64,000 nt of DNA, taken from Cycas panzhihuaensis. Lineage: Eukaryota > Cycadophyta. Positions 34,241-46,840 of the stretch are shown here, piece by piece (the stretch's first letter is position 1; the number at the start of each line of letters is the position of its first letter). The notes below the pieces were generated by a model that saw nothing but the letters and a program-made list of their open reading frames with translations, ran no database searches and had not been told where the DNA came from. The stretch spans positions 150,729,741 through 150,793,740 of the forward strand of contig CM041465.1 of NCBI GenBank assembly GCA_023213395.1. Direction: 5' to 3'. A program made the translations under genes and the position numbers.

Positions 34241-36193
34241 GCAATTATCATGGTGGATAACTGCGAGAACATCGGTATGCTGATACTGAGCTACTTGGAG
34301 ATGGCGTCCCAAGAGGACAAGGCGACTCTGAAGAGGTGTGGCCTATACAAGATCCTCAAGACCCCCCAGTCAAGGCTGCACTGAGGCTTCGTTGACATCG
34401 TGTCACACCGGGACAGAGGAGGCATGTATTTCACTTGCCTCGAGATAGCGACGCCACTATTACCCCGTGAGACATCGAGCGGATCCCGGGAGTACCAATG
34501 GCTGTGGAGGCCAAGGAGGCCGGGAGCGCCGCCAAGACCGAGGCAAAGACATGGGAGGCGGCCCAGTTCCTCATAGGGACTGACAAGTGGGAGCAGAAAG
34601 GAGCTCCCCTCCAGACTATGCTCATGTCTAGGATTCCTCGGGTGAGGAAGCTGATACTACTATGCATTCTGTTCCAGATTTCCTAGAAATAGAACTACAG
34701 GGAGATCCCCGGAGGTTGGGTGGATGCAGCACGCTGGTGTGAGGCCGTCGAGAGGATGGATTGGGCCACTTTAGTTGCGACGAACCTCGTTGCCTAGCTA
34801 GACACCATCTGAAGATCCAGCAGAGAAGGGTTTTCTTACAGCATGCTGTTACAGTGCTGGGTTTTTTATTATTTTGTGGCAGTGGCACCAGTAGGGGGGT
34901 CATTCCCCATAGCAGAGTGGGCCCCGATGGTCCACAGGTGGCAAACGAGGCTCCGAGGGACAGAGGATCAGGCCCATGTCTGTCGGTTAGTCGATGTGAC
35001 ATCACTCAACCTCCTCACTCTAACAGACTATATAGTAGAGCCCTACAGAGCAGTGAGGTGGGAGAGTGACGACGGAGCAGGCGGGGCAGGAGCGCCCATT
35101 GACGACGATGACAACGACGACAGCAACGACAATAGCGACGATGACAGTGATGATGGGGGAGATGGGGCTAGCCCATCACGACCTGCAGGAGAGGCAGGTC
35201 CATCACGGTCAATAGGGGAAGCAGCAAGACCATCCGGGACTGTCGGAGGAGGGACATGCCTATCAGGAGCTGCCGAGGCGAGTAGGATGCCCGAGACCAG
35301 GGGTCGCAGACTACGGATCGTGAGGAGATCTAGAGAGGCAAGGGTTGACCTAGTCCCTGCTAGGGGCGAGGTAGAGGCAGAGGATGTACCTAAGGATGAG
35401 GTACCCGTAGTTGGCAGAGGGCCAGAAGACAAGGATGTCGCCCAAGTAGAGGAGCCGGCAGCCACGGTAGGTGAGACCTAATCGTTTCTTTAGTCGTTTG
35501 ACATCTAGACAGATCTTTGATTTCATTTCATTATGGTATGCAGTGAGGATATACACTGACACATGGCATGTTACCTTGACAGGAGTAGTAGAGGTCTAGA
35601 GACTGGTGGAGGCCATGGTGAGGGAGATGTTCCCTCAGGTCTACGCAGAGGGGCAACCACCCATCTAGGCGAAGGATGCACCCAGATCAGTAGGGGCCCA
35701 CATGCAGGCATTCGCCCCACTAGTGAGGGTGAGAGACATCTGGGCTGCAGAGACCTAGGAGCACATGGCATTCCGGGGACAGCTGCAGCGAGAGCTCGAC
35801 GTGGCCAGGGGCGAGCGGGATAAGTAGCGCGAATGAGTCTAGGCCTTAGAGGCTCAGAGCAAACTAGGAGGAGATGCGAGGAGCAGCATCCGCCTAGCAG
35901 TACTAGAGGAGCACCTTAAGGCGACAGAGGAGAAGTTTTGGAGTATGGAGGAGGGACTCTGGGGAGAGAGGGATCGCATCCAGGTCCGATAAAACCAACT
36001 AGTAGCGCAGATGGTCTCAAGGTCGAGTGGGAGCCAGACCCATACACACCCAGCGACTATGACCTCGAGATGGCCTCAGGACAAGGGGAGTGAGGCAGGC
36101 AGCTCATGGAGGCCCAGGAGAAGCCTCAGAGAGATGTGGTCCCCAAGAGAGGGATCACACAAACCGAGGGGTGGCACCCCAGGATCAGGATAG
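34241..36193 (+). pseudogene. Antisense plant-mobile-domain-like gene of element B
   Basis: Main exon 34241-35470, intron 35471-35582, last exon from 35583 to a stop at 36191. The exon opens with MVDNCENIGMLILSYLEMAS and KRCGLYKILKTPQSRLH, then a frame-disturbed PMD-like part around 34400-34500 (RIPGVP), then FLIGTDKWEQKGAPLQTMLM and RVRKLILLCILFQ. The open stretch 34843-35481 encodes LLQCWVFYYFVAVAPVGG, WQTRLRGTEDQAHV, a run of Asp residues (DDDDNDDSNDNSDDDSDD), GEAGPS-like repeats and a basic LRIVRRSREARV. The last exon encodes a charged, coiled-coil-like segment (QLQRELDVARGERDK, LEEHLKATEEKFWSMEEG). Stops and at least one frameshift make it inactive. PMD identity is inferred by pattern. 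Confidence 0.7.
35471..35582 (+). other. Predicted intron of the element B antisense gene
   Basis: Donor CGGTAG|GTGAGACC and acceptor CCTTGACAG|GA. It is 112 bp, the same length as in element A. Confidence 0.6.
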
Positions 36194-36331
36194 CAGTAGA
36201 CTAGGAGATGTACATATATATAGTTTTGACGGGAAAGCACGGGCCTCCAGGGGGTCATATGTAGGCTCACATGATTGTACCCCCCTGCAAGGATCCCGGC
36301 TTCTCACATGCATGATGTACCATGACATTTT

Positions 36332-36752
<421 letters not shown>

Positions 36753-37300
36753 GGGGTAATTGGAACCCCATTTTGACATGAAATGGTGTGTATCATGTAC
36801 GATAGAGATAGCATGTATGGTTTACTTTTGTAAATGAATATTTTTGTATGTTGTAAATGTAAATATGTAAATATGTTTTGTTGTAAGCATTTTGTTGTAA
36901 ATATTTGGTTGTAATATGCATGTGTTGCCTTCCATGTATGGCTATATGTCTAACAGGAACACACACGTCTACCGTAAGTAGAGGTGATCGAGAGGTGTGA
37001 GGTTAGAAATAGAGCAACATGCACGTCCATGGGGAAGCATAGCAAAATATGCGAAGGAAACGACAGACATGAGAGGGGAGTGACGATACCCCACAGCATC
37101 GCCCTAGTCGGGGGATGCCCAAATAGGAGGACAAAGATTCCCAAGAGCACACGGGAACGCGGGTTCCGCGGGAGGAACCAGAAGAAGAAGCGAAAATCCA
37201 TCTTAAATTACCATTCTACCCGTGGTTGGGAGGAATGGAAACAATTTAAAATGGTAGTTTAGGCTCATTTCGGAGCATGGCAGAGAAAAAAGTGGAAAGA
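36753..37300 (-). other. Non-coding spacer 3' of element B integrase
   Basis: Aligns with element A 2074-2560. It contains GATTTTCGCTTCTTCTTC and purine-rich stretches. No gene is supported. Confidence 0.6.
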
Positions 37301-38510
37301 TCATGCGTAAAACTTCTTAAGGAATTTTCCATTGATCGCTTTCTCAAATTCTAAGCCATCTAAGGTGGTGATCTTGTATGTGCCGTTATCGAGGCTTTCG
37401 AGAATGACGAAGGGGCCTACCCATTTGGGCCTAAATTTGGCCAAGCGATCGTAAAGGTACTCCAATTTGAGGACATGGTCCCTGGGGCATAGAGGACGGG
37501 CATGAAGACGTTTGTCATGTGTCCTTTGTAAGCGGGCTTTTGAAGTGAGGTTTGCTTGATAAGCCGTTAAGCGCCTCTCATCCAGGGCTTCGAGGTCTAG
37601 GAGGTGAGCCTGGCGAATAGACTCCTCGTCAATGAGGCCTCGAAGAGAAACCTGAAGAGAGGGGATCTCCACTTCTAATGGGAGTATCGCCTCAGTTCCG
37701 TAGACTAACGAGAATGGGGTCATTCCGGTAGCCATGAGGATGGAAGTGCGATAAGCCCACAGGGCTGAAGGGAGTTAGATGTGCCAATCCCTTTGGGACT
37801 GGGTGATGGTTTCTTTAAAATGCTGAAGAGCGTTTTGTTGAAGGATTCAACTTACCCATTTGCTTGGGGGTAATAAGGGGATGACGTCTTATACAAGATC
37901 TTGAATTTCTTGCACAATTCGTCCATTTCCTTATTATAGAAGGAAGTTCCATTATTCGTAATTAGGACATCTGGAATCCTGAAACGACAGATAATATGCT
38001 GGTAGACGAAGGTGGCTATCGTCTTACCAGGGGTAGTGGATAGGGGGATTGCCTCTACCCATTTAGTGAAGTATTCAGTAGCAGTTAGGATATATTTATG
38101 TTGTGCAAAAGATGGTGGCAATATAGCCCCAATGAGGTCTAAGCCCTATTGAGAAAAGGGCCACAGGGGCACGATAGGGTGCAACACCTCAGAAGGTACG
38201 TGAGAGACATTGGTGTGCTCTTGACATCACTGACATCTAAGGGCACAGGCATGGGCGTCCTTGAACAAAGACGGCCAGTAATAACCCATGCAGAGGATCC
38301 TTTGGGCCATGGATTGGCCCTCAGTGGTTCCCCACAAATGCCATGATGGCATTCGTGGAGTATTTGGTCTGCTTCGTCAGGAGCAACGCAGTGAAGCAAG
38401 ACCCTATCAAAGGATCTCTTATACAACACTTCATCCATGAGGAAGTGTTGCCTAACAGTGGCGCAGATACGTGACCTAACCTTGTTACTAGCTTCGGGGT
38501 GATATTCTTG
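37301..38510 (-). pseudogene. Element B integrase
   Basis: The N-terminal zinc-binding part starts at MDEVLYKRSFDRV with HECHHGICG. The frame shifts at about 38335, so the rest of the zinc finger (C..C) is in another frame. The core is readable at 38121-37852 (HKYILTATEYFTKWVEAIP, DVLITNNGTSFYN, SSPYYPQANG). A stop at 37852 and a second frameshift near 37820 precede the VESFNK glutamate region. The C-terminal part 37735-37301 is open (ATGMTPFSLVYGTEAILPLE to NGKFLKKFYA). The second catalytic Asp reads Asn (ITNNG) where A has TDN. Not functional. Confidence 0.9.
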
Positions 38511-39209
38511 CTAAGTCAGATATCGTACAATGTCACCATACCATTCGTTGTCGGCGAGTGGGTGAGGAGAAGCATCGTGGATGGTCATGATAGACTCATC
38601 CGGGAAAGAGTTGTCAACAAGAACGCCACTTGCATCGGGAATGGCAGCATCGGCTAATTGCTCTACTACTATCATTCCCTTCTTCGACTTCCTGTTAATG
38701 ATTTGCAAGTCGAACTCTTGAAGCAGGACGGCCCAATGACCTACCCTACCTGTCAAGTCTGAACGAGTAAGTAAGTAATGCAAAGGATCGGATTGAACGA
38801 TCACTTTGGTTGTATTACCAAGCAAGTAATGCCTGGACTTCTTGGTCACATGGACCAAGGAGAGGCATTCCTTTTCGGTGGGGGAATAGTTTAATTCAGC
38901 GGCAATGAGAGTGCAGCTGATGAAATAAATAACCCTCTCGGTTCCTGAATCGTCCTCCTGCGCAAGCATTGAGCCCAGGGATTCATCGATTGCCGAGGTG
39001 TATAGAATGAAGGGCCTATCGAAGCGAGGAGGCGCCAGTGTAGGGGCAAAAACGAGAGCTTCCTTAAGTCCTATGAAGGCCTTTTGGGTCTTGTCCATCC
39101 AAACAAAAGAGGCTCCTTTCTTCAATAAGTTCGTAAGAGGCTTGGCGTTTATGGCGAAATTTACCAAGAAACACCTCAGAAAACCAATCCTACCTAGAGA
39201 CGGCTTAAT
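38511..39209 (-). pseudogene. Element B retroviral-type RNase H
   Basis: A 219-codon open part of Pol. Motifs are LILYTSAIDESLGSMLAQ-like with the first Asp, ELNYSPTEKECLSLVHVTKK with the Glu, and KVIVQSDPLHYLLTRSDLTG with the second Asp. WAVLLQEFDLQIINRKSKKG is the usual end of this domain in Ty3/gypsy. Stops at 39210 and 38511 separate it from RT and integrase in the same frame. This is the first of the element's two RNase H domains. Confidence 0.92.
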
Positions 39210-39212
39210 TTA

Positions 39213-40085
39213 TCGTTGGGTCCTAGGCGGCGACATGTCAAGGATTACCTTGACTTTATCCCAATCGATTTGGATTCCTTGTTGGGACAGAAGGAAACCC
39301 AAGAGTTTGCCTGAAGTAATGGCAAATACATATTTCAATGGGTTTAGACTAACGTGATACTTGTGGCATCTTGTGAAGATGGCACGCAAGTCGGAGGGAT
39401 GATGGGTCCTGGCACGAGAAAGGCCCATCATATCGTCCATGAAGACCTCCAACGTATTGTTGATGAGGTCGTGAAAGATAAAATGCATGGCTCTTTGATA
39501 CGTAGCCCCTGCATTCTTAAGACCAAAGGGCATTGCCTTGTAGGCAAAAGTACCCCATGGCGTAGTGAAGGCCATCTTATGGTGGTCTTCAGGAGAAATC
39601 TGAATCTGGTTATAGCCGAAGAAGTCATCCATCAAGGACATAACTTCGAATCCATTCGTACGATTGATTATTTGATCAATGAAGGGAAGAGGAAAGTTGT
39701 CCTTAGGATAAGCATTGTTTATGGCACCAAAATCAACACAAATACAAATGGTCCCATTCTTCTTAGCAACGAGAAGGATATTCGATACCCACTTAGGGTA
39801 ATCGATGGAAGAAATGAGTCTCGCGTCCAGAAGCTTTTTAACCTCCATCTTAATGGCAGTTAAAAGCTTCGGGTGAAGGTGACGCTGCTTCTGACACACT
39901 GGGCGAGCGTCAAGAATGGTCGTGAGGTTATGCGTGATGATGGAGGGGTCAATGCCCTTCATGTCCGAGTAGTCCCATGTGAAGATATCGCAGAATTCCC
40001 AGAATAGAAGGGAGTATTCCCTCACTTCGTCAGGAGTACATTCCACTTCTACCTTGATGACCTTGTCCGAGGCGAGGACTATGTC
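39213..40085 (-). pseudogene. Element B reverse transcriptase
   Basis: An open 279-codon stretch in the Gag-Pol frame. It reads CDIFTWDYSDMKGIDPSIIT, KLLDARLISSIDYPKWVSNI, CICVDFGAINNAYPKDNFPL, FEVMSLMDDFFGYNQIQI and AFTTPWGTFAYKAMPFGLKN. The catalytic loop LEVFMDDMMG is near 39430, with FMDD in place of YxDD, a common Ty3/gypsy variant of the first position. HYHVSLNPLKYVFAI-like and KLLGFLLSQQGIQID follow. The domain itself has no stop, but the flanking stops at 40086 and 39210 isolate it. Confidence 0.93.
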
Positions 40086-40088
40086 CTA

Positions 40089-42116
40089 AGTTGCCCCCAT
40101 GCACATGGTATTCCCCTCCTCAAAATGGAGGGGGGCAAGATCGACCGAGAGAGAGGAAATAGAAGGAGGGATCAGGTCGGCTAATGTGGACCTAATTGCT
40201 AAGACCCTCTGGTGGCCAAGCTTGTGGTGACCAGGAAGCAAACTGGGCATGGAACTTGCTAAGTGTTCTAATAAAGCCTCATCGTCTTCGAAGTAGTCCA
40301 CCCCATGGATGACCTGACTTCGAATGGACAAGGCATGGGATAGTGTAGGAGCGATAGGACCAGTATGGCCTAAAAGCTGCCCATCATCCCTAAAAGACTC
40401 TGAAGGAGAGTCAAGGAGAGGTCCCTCATAAAAGGCAAGAGGGAAACTCTCAACATCATCACCTATAGGAGGTGATGGGATGGAAGAGCCAGGAACGTGA
40501 TGATCAACATGTGCAATATCATGTGACATGTGAAAATGACCAGGCTCTATAACAAAAGGGGTCATAGGAGGAAACCTGGGACTAGGAAGATGCCCTACGC
40601 TAGTGCGGAGAAATGAAACTGGGTGAGGACAATCCCCATCCTCGCTATGGGACTTGTCATCGTCAAACATGGCGAGGTACCCATAGCTCTCGACACCAAT
40701 GGGGGCGAAATGCGTCAAATTAGGAGAAGAAGATATGGGATCTTCTTCACAGTAAGAGGAATTAGGGATTCCAATGGAGCAAGCTGAGACATGGCTGGAA
40801 GGGCGTTTGTTTCCCTTTGTATGGCCATGGCTTGCCTGGGAAAAAGGCCTAGCTTGTTTGGCGAGCAACCGCTCGTGGAAGACAACTTTCATTTGCCCGT
40901 TATGGACAAATTTAAGTTGGCCCCAATAGGTGGAACACACGGCTCCCATTTGGTCAAGCCATGGTCGACCCAAAAGTAGGTTGTAATCAATGTCAACATC
41001 GAGGATGACGATGTTAGTAATGACAGTCTTGTCCTCGAGAGTAAGAGGTATCGAGACAGATCCTAAGGGAGTCTTCTCGCTACTGTCATAACCCTGACAA
41101 TGCCATGGAACAAGTTCCAAGGTGGAAATGCCAAGCTCTTGTATAATGCACAAGGGCATGGCATTGATGGAAGAACCGTTGTCCACGATGGTTCTTCGCA
41201 ATGCGCAATCAGGAGTATCTATGCTAATGGTAAAAAGGAAGTTCCACTAGCGTTCCCTTCCACTAGATGTGGGAAGATCTATGGGATCGAAAGAGATGAT
41301 GGGTTTGCAACTTTGGGTTGTACCCAAGGCATGAATAGATGCATCATTCGATCTTAGAGCTTCCAAGAGGAGCATTCGCTGCTTGGGCCAACTTCTTAAG
41401 ATGTCCATGATGGACATCCCGGTACCCACAGTGAGAAGCTCTTTAACTAGGGAGAAGGGCTTACCCCTCCCTGTGGGTTGGGTAAGGGCTCTCCTAAAGT
41501 CGAATCTAACAGGGCAGACATGAATGCTCTTAAGAAGTGCAGGAATCTCTGGAGGAATGGCCTCCAGAGGAGGATCAAGTTGCGAGGTAGATGCGGAGGC
41601 GCCCGTTGCCTCCTTTGCGACTTGAGGCCAGGTCAACGCGTAAAGGGGAGTGGTCTCAAGCATTTGGATCACCTTCTTTCCCTTATTACGGGACCGCGAA
41701 GGTGATTGAGCACGGCGGTCAGGGGAGCACGAAGGGGAAGATGGCCTTTGCACACCCTTCCCTCTACCATATGAAGGGCGAGAATTAGGAGATCTGTCCT
41801 GATTCTGATTATTCCTTTGTTGAACATTGCAACCACGTTCCCCATGTTTGGGGAATGGGTCTCTATGCATGGGTTGATCGAGGTTAGGCCTCAATGCCCG
41901 CTTGGGGAATGAATCACGCGGCGGGGCATCGCATGGGTGCTACGCCTGACAACGTGAATCATCGTGGAAACACTCCTTGTGGATGGAACACCACCTCTTC
42001 TCAAGGGGAGGATCGATCCTCCTTGCTTGAGAAGGTTGGGTGTTATCCCCTTTAGGGGGAACCGCACAAGAAGCCTACTAAACTGGTTTATGGGAGGTCA
42101 GCGATGAAGGAGGTTA
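40089..42116 (-). pseudogene. Element B Gag C-terminus, linker and aspartic protease
   Basis: Continues in the Gag frame. It has a basic, Ser/Pro/Arg-rich region (QRNNQNQDRSPNSRPSYG, RRAQSPSRSRNKGKKV) near 41860-41670 and a linker with LEALRSNDASIHALGTT. The retropepsin reads LRRTIVDNGSSINAMPLCII with its active-site DNGS near 41183-41172, then NLLLGRPWLDQMGAV near 41000. DNGS and LLGRPW are typical of Tat proteases. About 300 residues of acidic linker follow before RT. In-frame stops include two adjacent ones near 42080, one near 41937, and ones at 41247 and 40086. Confidence 0.88.
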
Positions 42117-43874
42117 GAGTTTAAGCTCCTTTATCGTGCGCTTGAATGAGCGAATAGCGGAGGTAAGAGGATCTAGGATCCTCTCAGTCGGATGAGAGGT
42201 GGGCCTAGCGGGCTGCGAAGGTTTGGTTTCCTTCACTGGGGGAGGTGCCTCATGGTGTTGTGAGGGCTTAGGAGGTTTCTTGAGTCTAGCTTGGATCTCA
42301 ATGGCCTCCAATGCCAAACACCTCATAATCGCGGAGTCACATGTGGTTGCCCCCATCTTAAGGACTTCCACATGCACTTCGGGGCGAAGTGCATTGATAA
42401 AGAGATCTCGCTTCAACTCTTCAAGCAACATGGCCTTGGTAGAGTGAAGGAGATCATGAAAACATCGTACAAAGTCACGATTCATTTCATCGTGACCTTG
42501 TTTAAGTGATAGAAGTGCTTTCATTCTGCTTTCGAATGGATGGGCTACGTCAAAATAGTTGACGAACTCATCCACCAATTGCTGGAACGAAGAAGTCGAA
42601 TGAGCAGGGAGACAGTAAAACCACTTGAGGGCGTCGCCCCGCAAAGATCGTAAGAATAGCTTCATCAGAATATGGTCGTAAACCCAATAATCAATGCACG
42701 CCATAAAGAAACTACGTACGTGCTCGGTTGGGTCTTGCGACAAAGTTCCGTCGAATTTGGGAACTTTAGGAGGGTGAGGTGGCAGGTTAGTCCTTAACGT
42801 CTCAATAGATAACGGCGTTGACCTATAGTCCATAAAAGGACATGTCCTTATATGGGCTAACAGATCAACAACCAGTAAAGGAATAGGAACAGATGGGGGT
42901 GGTAAACCCATCCCTCCTTGGGGAAACGCCCCTTATTGGAAAGGGGGTTGTGGGTAAATGCCTTGGAAGGGAGGTATGTTCCCTTGCGAAGATGTGGCAA
43001 TAGGAGTCGCACTAGATGGCGGGAACGAAGGGTGGGAGACCGGGTTTTACCCATATGGGCCACCCGTAGGTGGCACAACTCCATATGGGTGCAACAAGTC
43101 CACCCCATAAGTAGGAAGATGGTTTCCCCTCCCTTGCCCCTAAGGTTGAGACGTGTAACCTGGGGGCACGTAAAGGGAAGGACCAGTAGCAGAGTTTTGA
43201 GCATATATAGGAGTGGGTCCTACATAGTTGACAGTAATAGCGCTTGTAGGGCCTCGAGGCCTACTAGGGAATGCATGTGCCACGTTCGAAGGCAGCACAT
43301 GCGTTTGACTTGGAAACGGCATGCTAACCCTAAGTTGGGGAAAGGACATGCCATGAACGGGTCCTGAAGAGGTAGGACCATGGCTAGAGGTAAGCGGCAC
43401 AACGCTTGCCCTAGGGGCTGGGGTAGACACGTCATAGGACGAGTGTGCGTGGGCAGAAGCATTATTCATTGTATGAGGCACAGGTATGGATGAAGAAGAT
43501 GCTACATTGCACAACATTTCTTCAAACCACTTAGGATGCAGTTGGCGGTGAGTTGTATAGAAGTGCTCGCTAAGTGCTTCGACTACGTCAGTGGGAGGGA
43601 TATCCTCGTAGCCATATGAAGTCAATGAGATCTTGAAAGTAGGGGATCCCTCAGGATGCTCCTCGTAAGGCTCACCAGTAGGGTGGTGAGTCTCATGAGG
43701 AGACAATTCTTCTGCTGCATGCGCAGAAGGGTGAAAGTCAACAGGGGGAAACTGGTCATTCAGATAGTAGATGGAATCATCGCCCCCATGGGCAAATTTC
43801 GGGACAGATGAGGGGAACTCTTGAGTTCCTGAAGTCATGGTATAGTAAGCCCAATCAGACGAGTAACCTTCCAT
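42117..43874 (-). pseudogene. Element B Gag
   Basis: Starts at ATG 43874 (MEGYSSDWAYYTMTSGTQEF), about 245 bp after the primer site. The N-terminal third is rich in Pro, Ser and His. The conserved retrotransposon Gag domain is at 42780-42400, with PKFDGTLSQDPTEHVRSFFM, KLFLRSLRGDALKWFYCLP and FESRMKALLSLKQGHDEMNR, then DFVRCFHDLL and FINALRPEVHVEVL. Stops at 43140, near 43050, near 42945, at 42912 and at 42114 break the frame without shifting it. Gag forms the virus-like particle in the cytoplasm. Confidence 0.9.
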
Positions 43875-44120
43875 TGTCAAATCAGGGTTCGACGACGGAA
43901 GGGAACGAGGTGATTGGTCTTCTAACAATGGCGGCAAACCTTGCAAGCAACATGAGAAATATCACATGCAACGCCTTTGCGTGCTTTGTTAGAAGAAAAA
44001 AGAAAGAAGAAGAAGAAGTAAGCATGTTGGGGGTTGCCCAACTGAAAATGCGAAATAAAAGACTACCTAGAGGCAAGAACACCAATGAAAAGGGGAAGCG
44101 AATCTAACTCCCTTACTGGC

Positions 44121-44140
44121 AGTCCCCAGTATAGTCACCA
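44121..44140 (-). other. Element B primer-binding site
   Basis: The minus strand reads TGGTGACTATACTGGGGACT, one base inside the 5' LTR. Element E has TAGCGACCATATTGGGGAC at the same place. This form is unlike the iMet site of C, D and F; the priming tRNA is not assigned here. Confidence 0.7.
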
Positions 44141-44141
44141 G

Positions 44142-46696
44142 TGAAACGCTCGCTACGGGGTGGTGTCCCTACGTCTAGCAAAGGGATATAAGAATATGCC
44201 ATGCTAACTAAGTTAGGCAACGAGGACCTCACCTCGCAGGGCATCTGTACGCTAGAGCACAGATTCAGGACTGCAAGGTGCCTGGTTGCTTCCAGGTAGC
44301 CGTGCAAAGCAAGGCCTTCCTACCCTTCAGGTGCCCAGGAAGGAGAGAGAATGCCTCGTGCGTTGCGTCTTCTCAAGGCAATGAGAAGGCAATGGATGGA
44401 AGGGGAACTAGCTAATGTACAGGCAAATGCGGGAAAGGGTGTAATGGGGGCAGCTCAAATACGATGCGAGCAAGCTATCTATGCTATGCTATGCTAGATA
44501 AAGTAAGAAATAATGTAAAAGATGAATGTGCTTCCCCTTTTTCCTTTATATTCTTTTACAATTTCCTAACTACTCAGGCAAATGCATGAAAGGTAACAAT
44601 GTAAAAGGGGATACGCAGGAAGTAAGGGGAATACCTAGATCTGGTGCCTGAATAGAGGTGCAGCTCGTCTCTCCAAGTCCTACTCCTTCTTTCTTCGTTC
44701 ATCGTGCATGCAATGCCGGTCGGTGGCAATTGCCAAAAGCGATAGAAGAGGGGTTTACTTACCTCCCCTTAAGCATGCAAAATTAAATAAAGCGAAAAGA
44801 AACAAAAAAGCCTGAAACTAAAGAAAGAAATGCACTACGTGAGGAACTAACCTACAATGGGCTCGTCCTGCGTATCACTCCACCAACGCGCGATCCTGCA
44901 AACGGGTGAGAAGGACACCTTCCTCTTGGAAGAGAGGCCACAAGATATACCAAGAAATATATATATAAACTAAAATCAAATGGAACTAAGACCTATGCTA
45001 AGCATCAAAATATAACCAAATGAAATAACAACATACAAGAAACGCTCTCACCACCATGCACCATGAAAAACACTTGAAAGAGAAAGGAGTGTAGCCTCGG
45101 GATGGCTAACTCACCCACAAAAGACCTCCATGGAACTTGGGGAAGAAAAACTAGTTGGCGATAAGGTAGTGAAATAACAAACCATAACAAGGAAAAGAAT
45201 AACAAAAAAACAGAAACTGGGGCTTACGTAGGGTCCAACACCAACAAGTGAGACTTCTGGCAATGACGTAGTGATGGGTTGCCTATGCCAATCGGAACAC
45301 CCTAACTAAATTCCCTAAACTCCCTTAGCCCGTTCCCTAAGAAAGCGCTGATGGCAAAGGGAAAGAGGACAAGGGACAGAACCCTTGGGGAGAAGGACAG
45401 CAATGGGGGATGGAACCCCGCCTACCTCCCTCAAATCCTCATATGTATTCCTTTGCACCGGCTGACTAAGGAAGGGGTGAAAGAGACAGTTTAAGGAAAA
45501 TAGAAAGGGCTCCAAAGAAACAACGGGAGGGTACTCCTAATCTAGTGCAACACTTATGAGGAAAAACTAGCTAACTAGGATCCCATTCATTAAGAAACTA
45601 AAAAAATAGGAACAAAGTGAATTGCAAGTAAAAACAAGAAGTACCTTATAGGGAGAAGATCAAGCATGAACTTTGCTGCTAAGAACAACAGCAATAAATA
45701 ACGTATAATGACTAATCATGAGTGGTCCTTGTAAGAGTGAGAATGAAAAAGAACTCCTTGCAAGCTTGGAGCCTTGGAAGTTGGCTCTTGAGGCAGCTTT
45801 TGGGTGAAGATGTCACTTGGATCCTTGAGCACTTGCAAAGAAAGATGGGGCTTGCTGTGGAGAGCTATAGGGGCCAGCAATGGCCCTGCAAGTCCAGCTG
45901 ATAACAATCCTTTTCTCCTTTTTTTAGTTGTTAGGTATGTAGGTTGTCTTTTTCTGTGTGTCTTCTTGTGTGAAAGTTAGAAATTCTTCCAAGAGATTTG
46001 AAAAATGGCTAAAAGATCTAAAAAATAGGGAGCAAAATCCCCTTTATCCCCTGTTCACAGCAAGTGAATGTTGGGGATGTCAGGGCAATTCAAATCAATT
46101 GACGTCACGCCGATTCGCAAAAAATGGAAGCTGTCGTGGCTCTCTTTTAAATTTCAAGCAGTCGTCTGCAAAGAAATCTTTGCATCGCTAAGTTTACAGA
46201 TGTCGGTCGAAACAAAAAAAGAGAAAAATAAGCAGAAACATCAAGTTTTGGGGTAAAAACCAAGGTTGAACATAAGTTAGAGCAGCTGGGGAAATGCCCA
46301 GGTAATGGGCAAGTACCCAAAATAATGCTAAGAGTCCTAACTAAGGATTAAATCAGGCTTAGGAAGGACTACAACATAAGCAACACATTGTAACGAGAGC
46401 AAATAGGACTGACAGAAACATCCCGGGAGACTGTGGAGATAATGTGGGTGGTTGTGCGCCATACGGGGTGTAGCATTCCCTGAGGAATGCCCTTGCTGTG
46501 AGTCGTCATAGGCTGATGGTGTGCCGTAAGCACATGTATTATGAGCAAGTAGAAAATCAATGTGTGCAGGCAGGCATATGTCAAGCAACCTACTCTAAAT
46601 AACCTTAACCAAGCATGGGCAAGAAAAAGTAAGGAAGTATACCTGAACAAACCTGCGTCGATGTGTCTCGAGTCCATTCCCAGTAGCTGGGAAATA
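44142..46696 (-). repeat. 5' LTR of element B
   Basis: 2555 bp, plus strand TGAAACGCTCGCTACGG to CTGGGAAATA (the terminal CA is now TA). Partner of 29661-32252. The hairpin region near 46160-46200 has a different sequence from the partner, with its own inverted repeat at 46167-46184 (arms TGCAAAG and CTTTGCA). Confidence 0.93.
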
Positions 46697-46701
46697 GTAT
46701 G

Positions 46702-46840
46702 TTATTGGTAGCTATGGGTAAGTAGACTCCAGAGTATATGAGGGTGTACCTAAAGTAATCTTGAATGGCCTATACTATAGTAGAGGGACCAACATTCCCA
46801 TGGCTACTCTAGTTGATGTAGATGATCAATTCCATAGGGA
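46702..46840 (-). pseudogene. Element E aRNH, 5' half (split by element B)
   Basis: Continues the alignment to B's aRNH begun at 29371-29655, covering B 32920-33050. On the plus strand TTATTGGTAGCTATGGGTAA matches B's TTATTAGTAGCTTTGGGAAG. It ends at the former start codon region near 46830. Heavily mutated. Confidence 0.7.

Noticed and set aside
35043-35465. 140-codon minus-strand ORF rich in Ser, Pro and Leu
   Set aside because: It is the complement of the acidic/GEAGPS part of the antisense gene; the plus-strand reading is conserved with A, this one is not.
39354-39863. 169-codon plus-strand ORF opposite B's RT
   Set aside because: Antisense of a clear RT domain (CVDFGAINNAYPKDN, FMDD); not a separate gene.
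41478-43367. Plus-strand ORFs opposite Gag and protease of B (up to 149 codons)
   Set aside because: Shadow frames of the Gag-Pol coding strand; no homologue motif and no counterpart in E.
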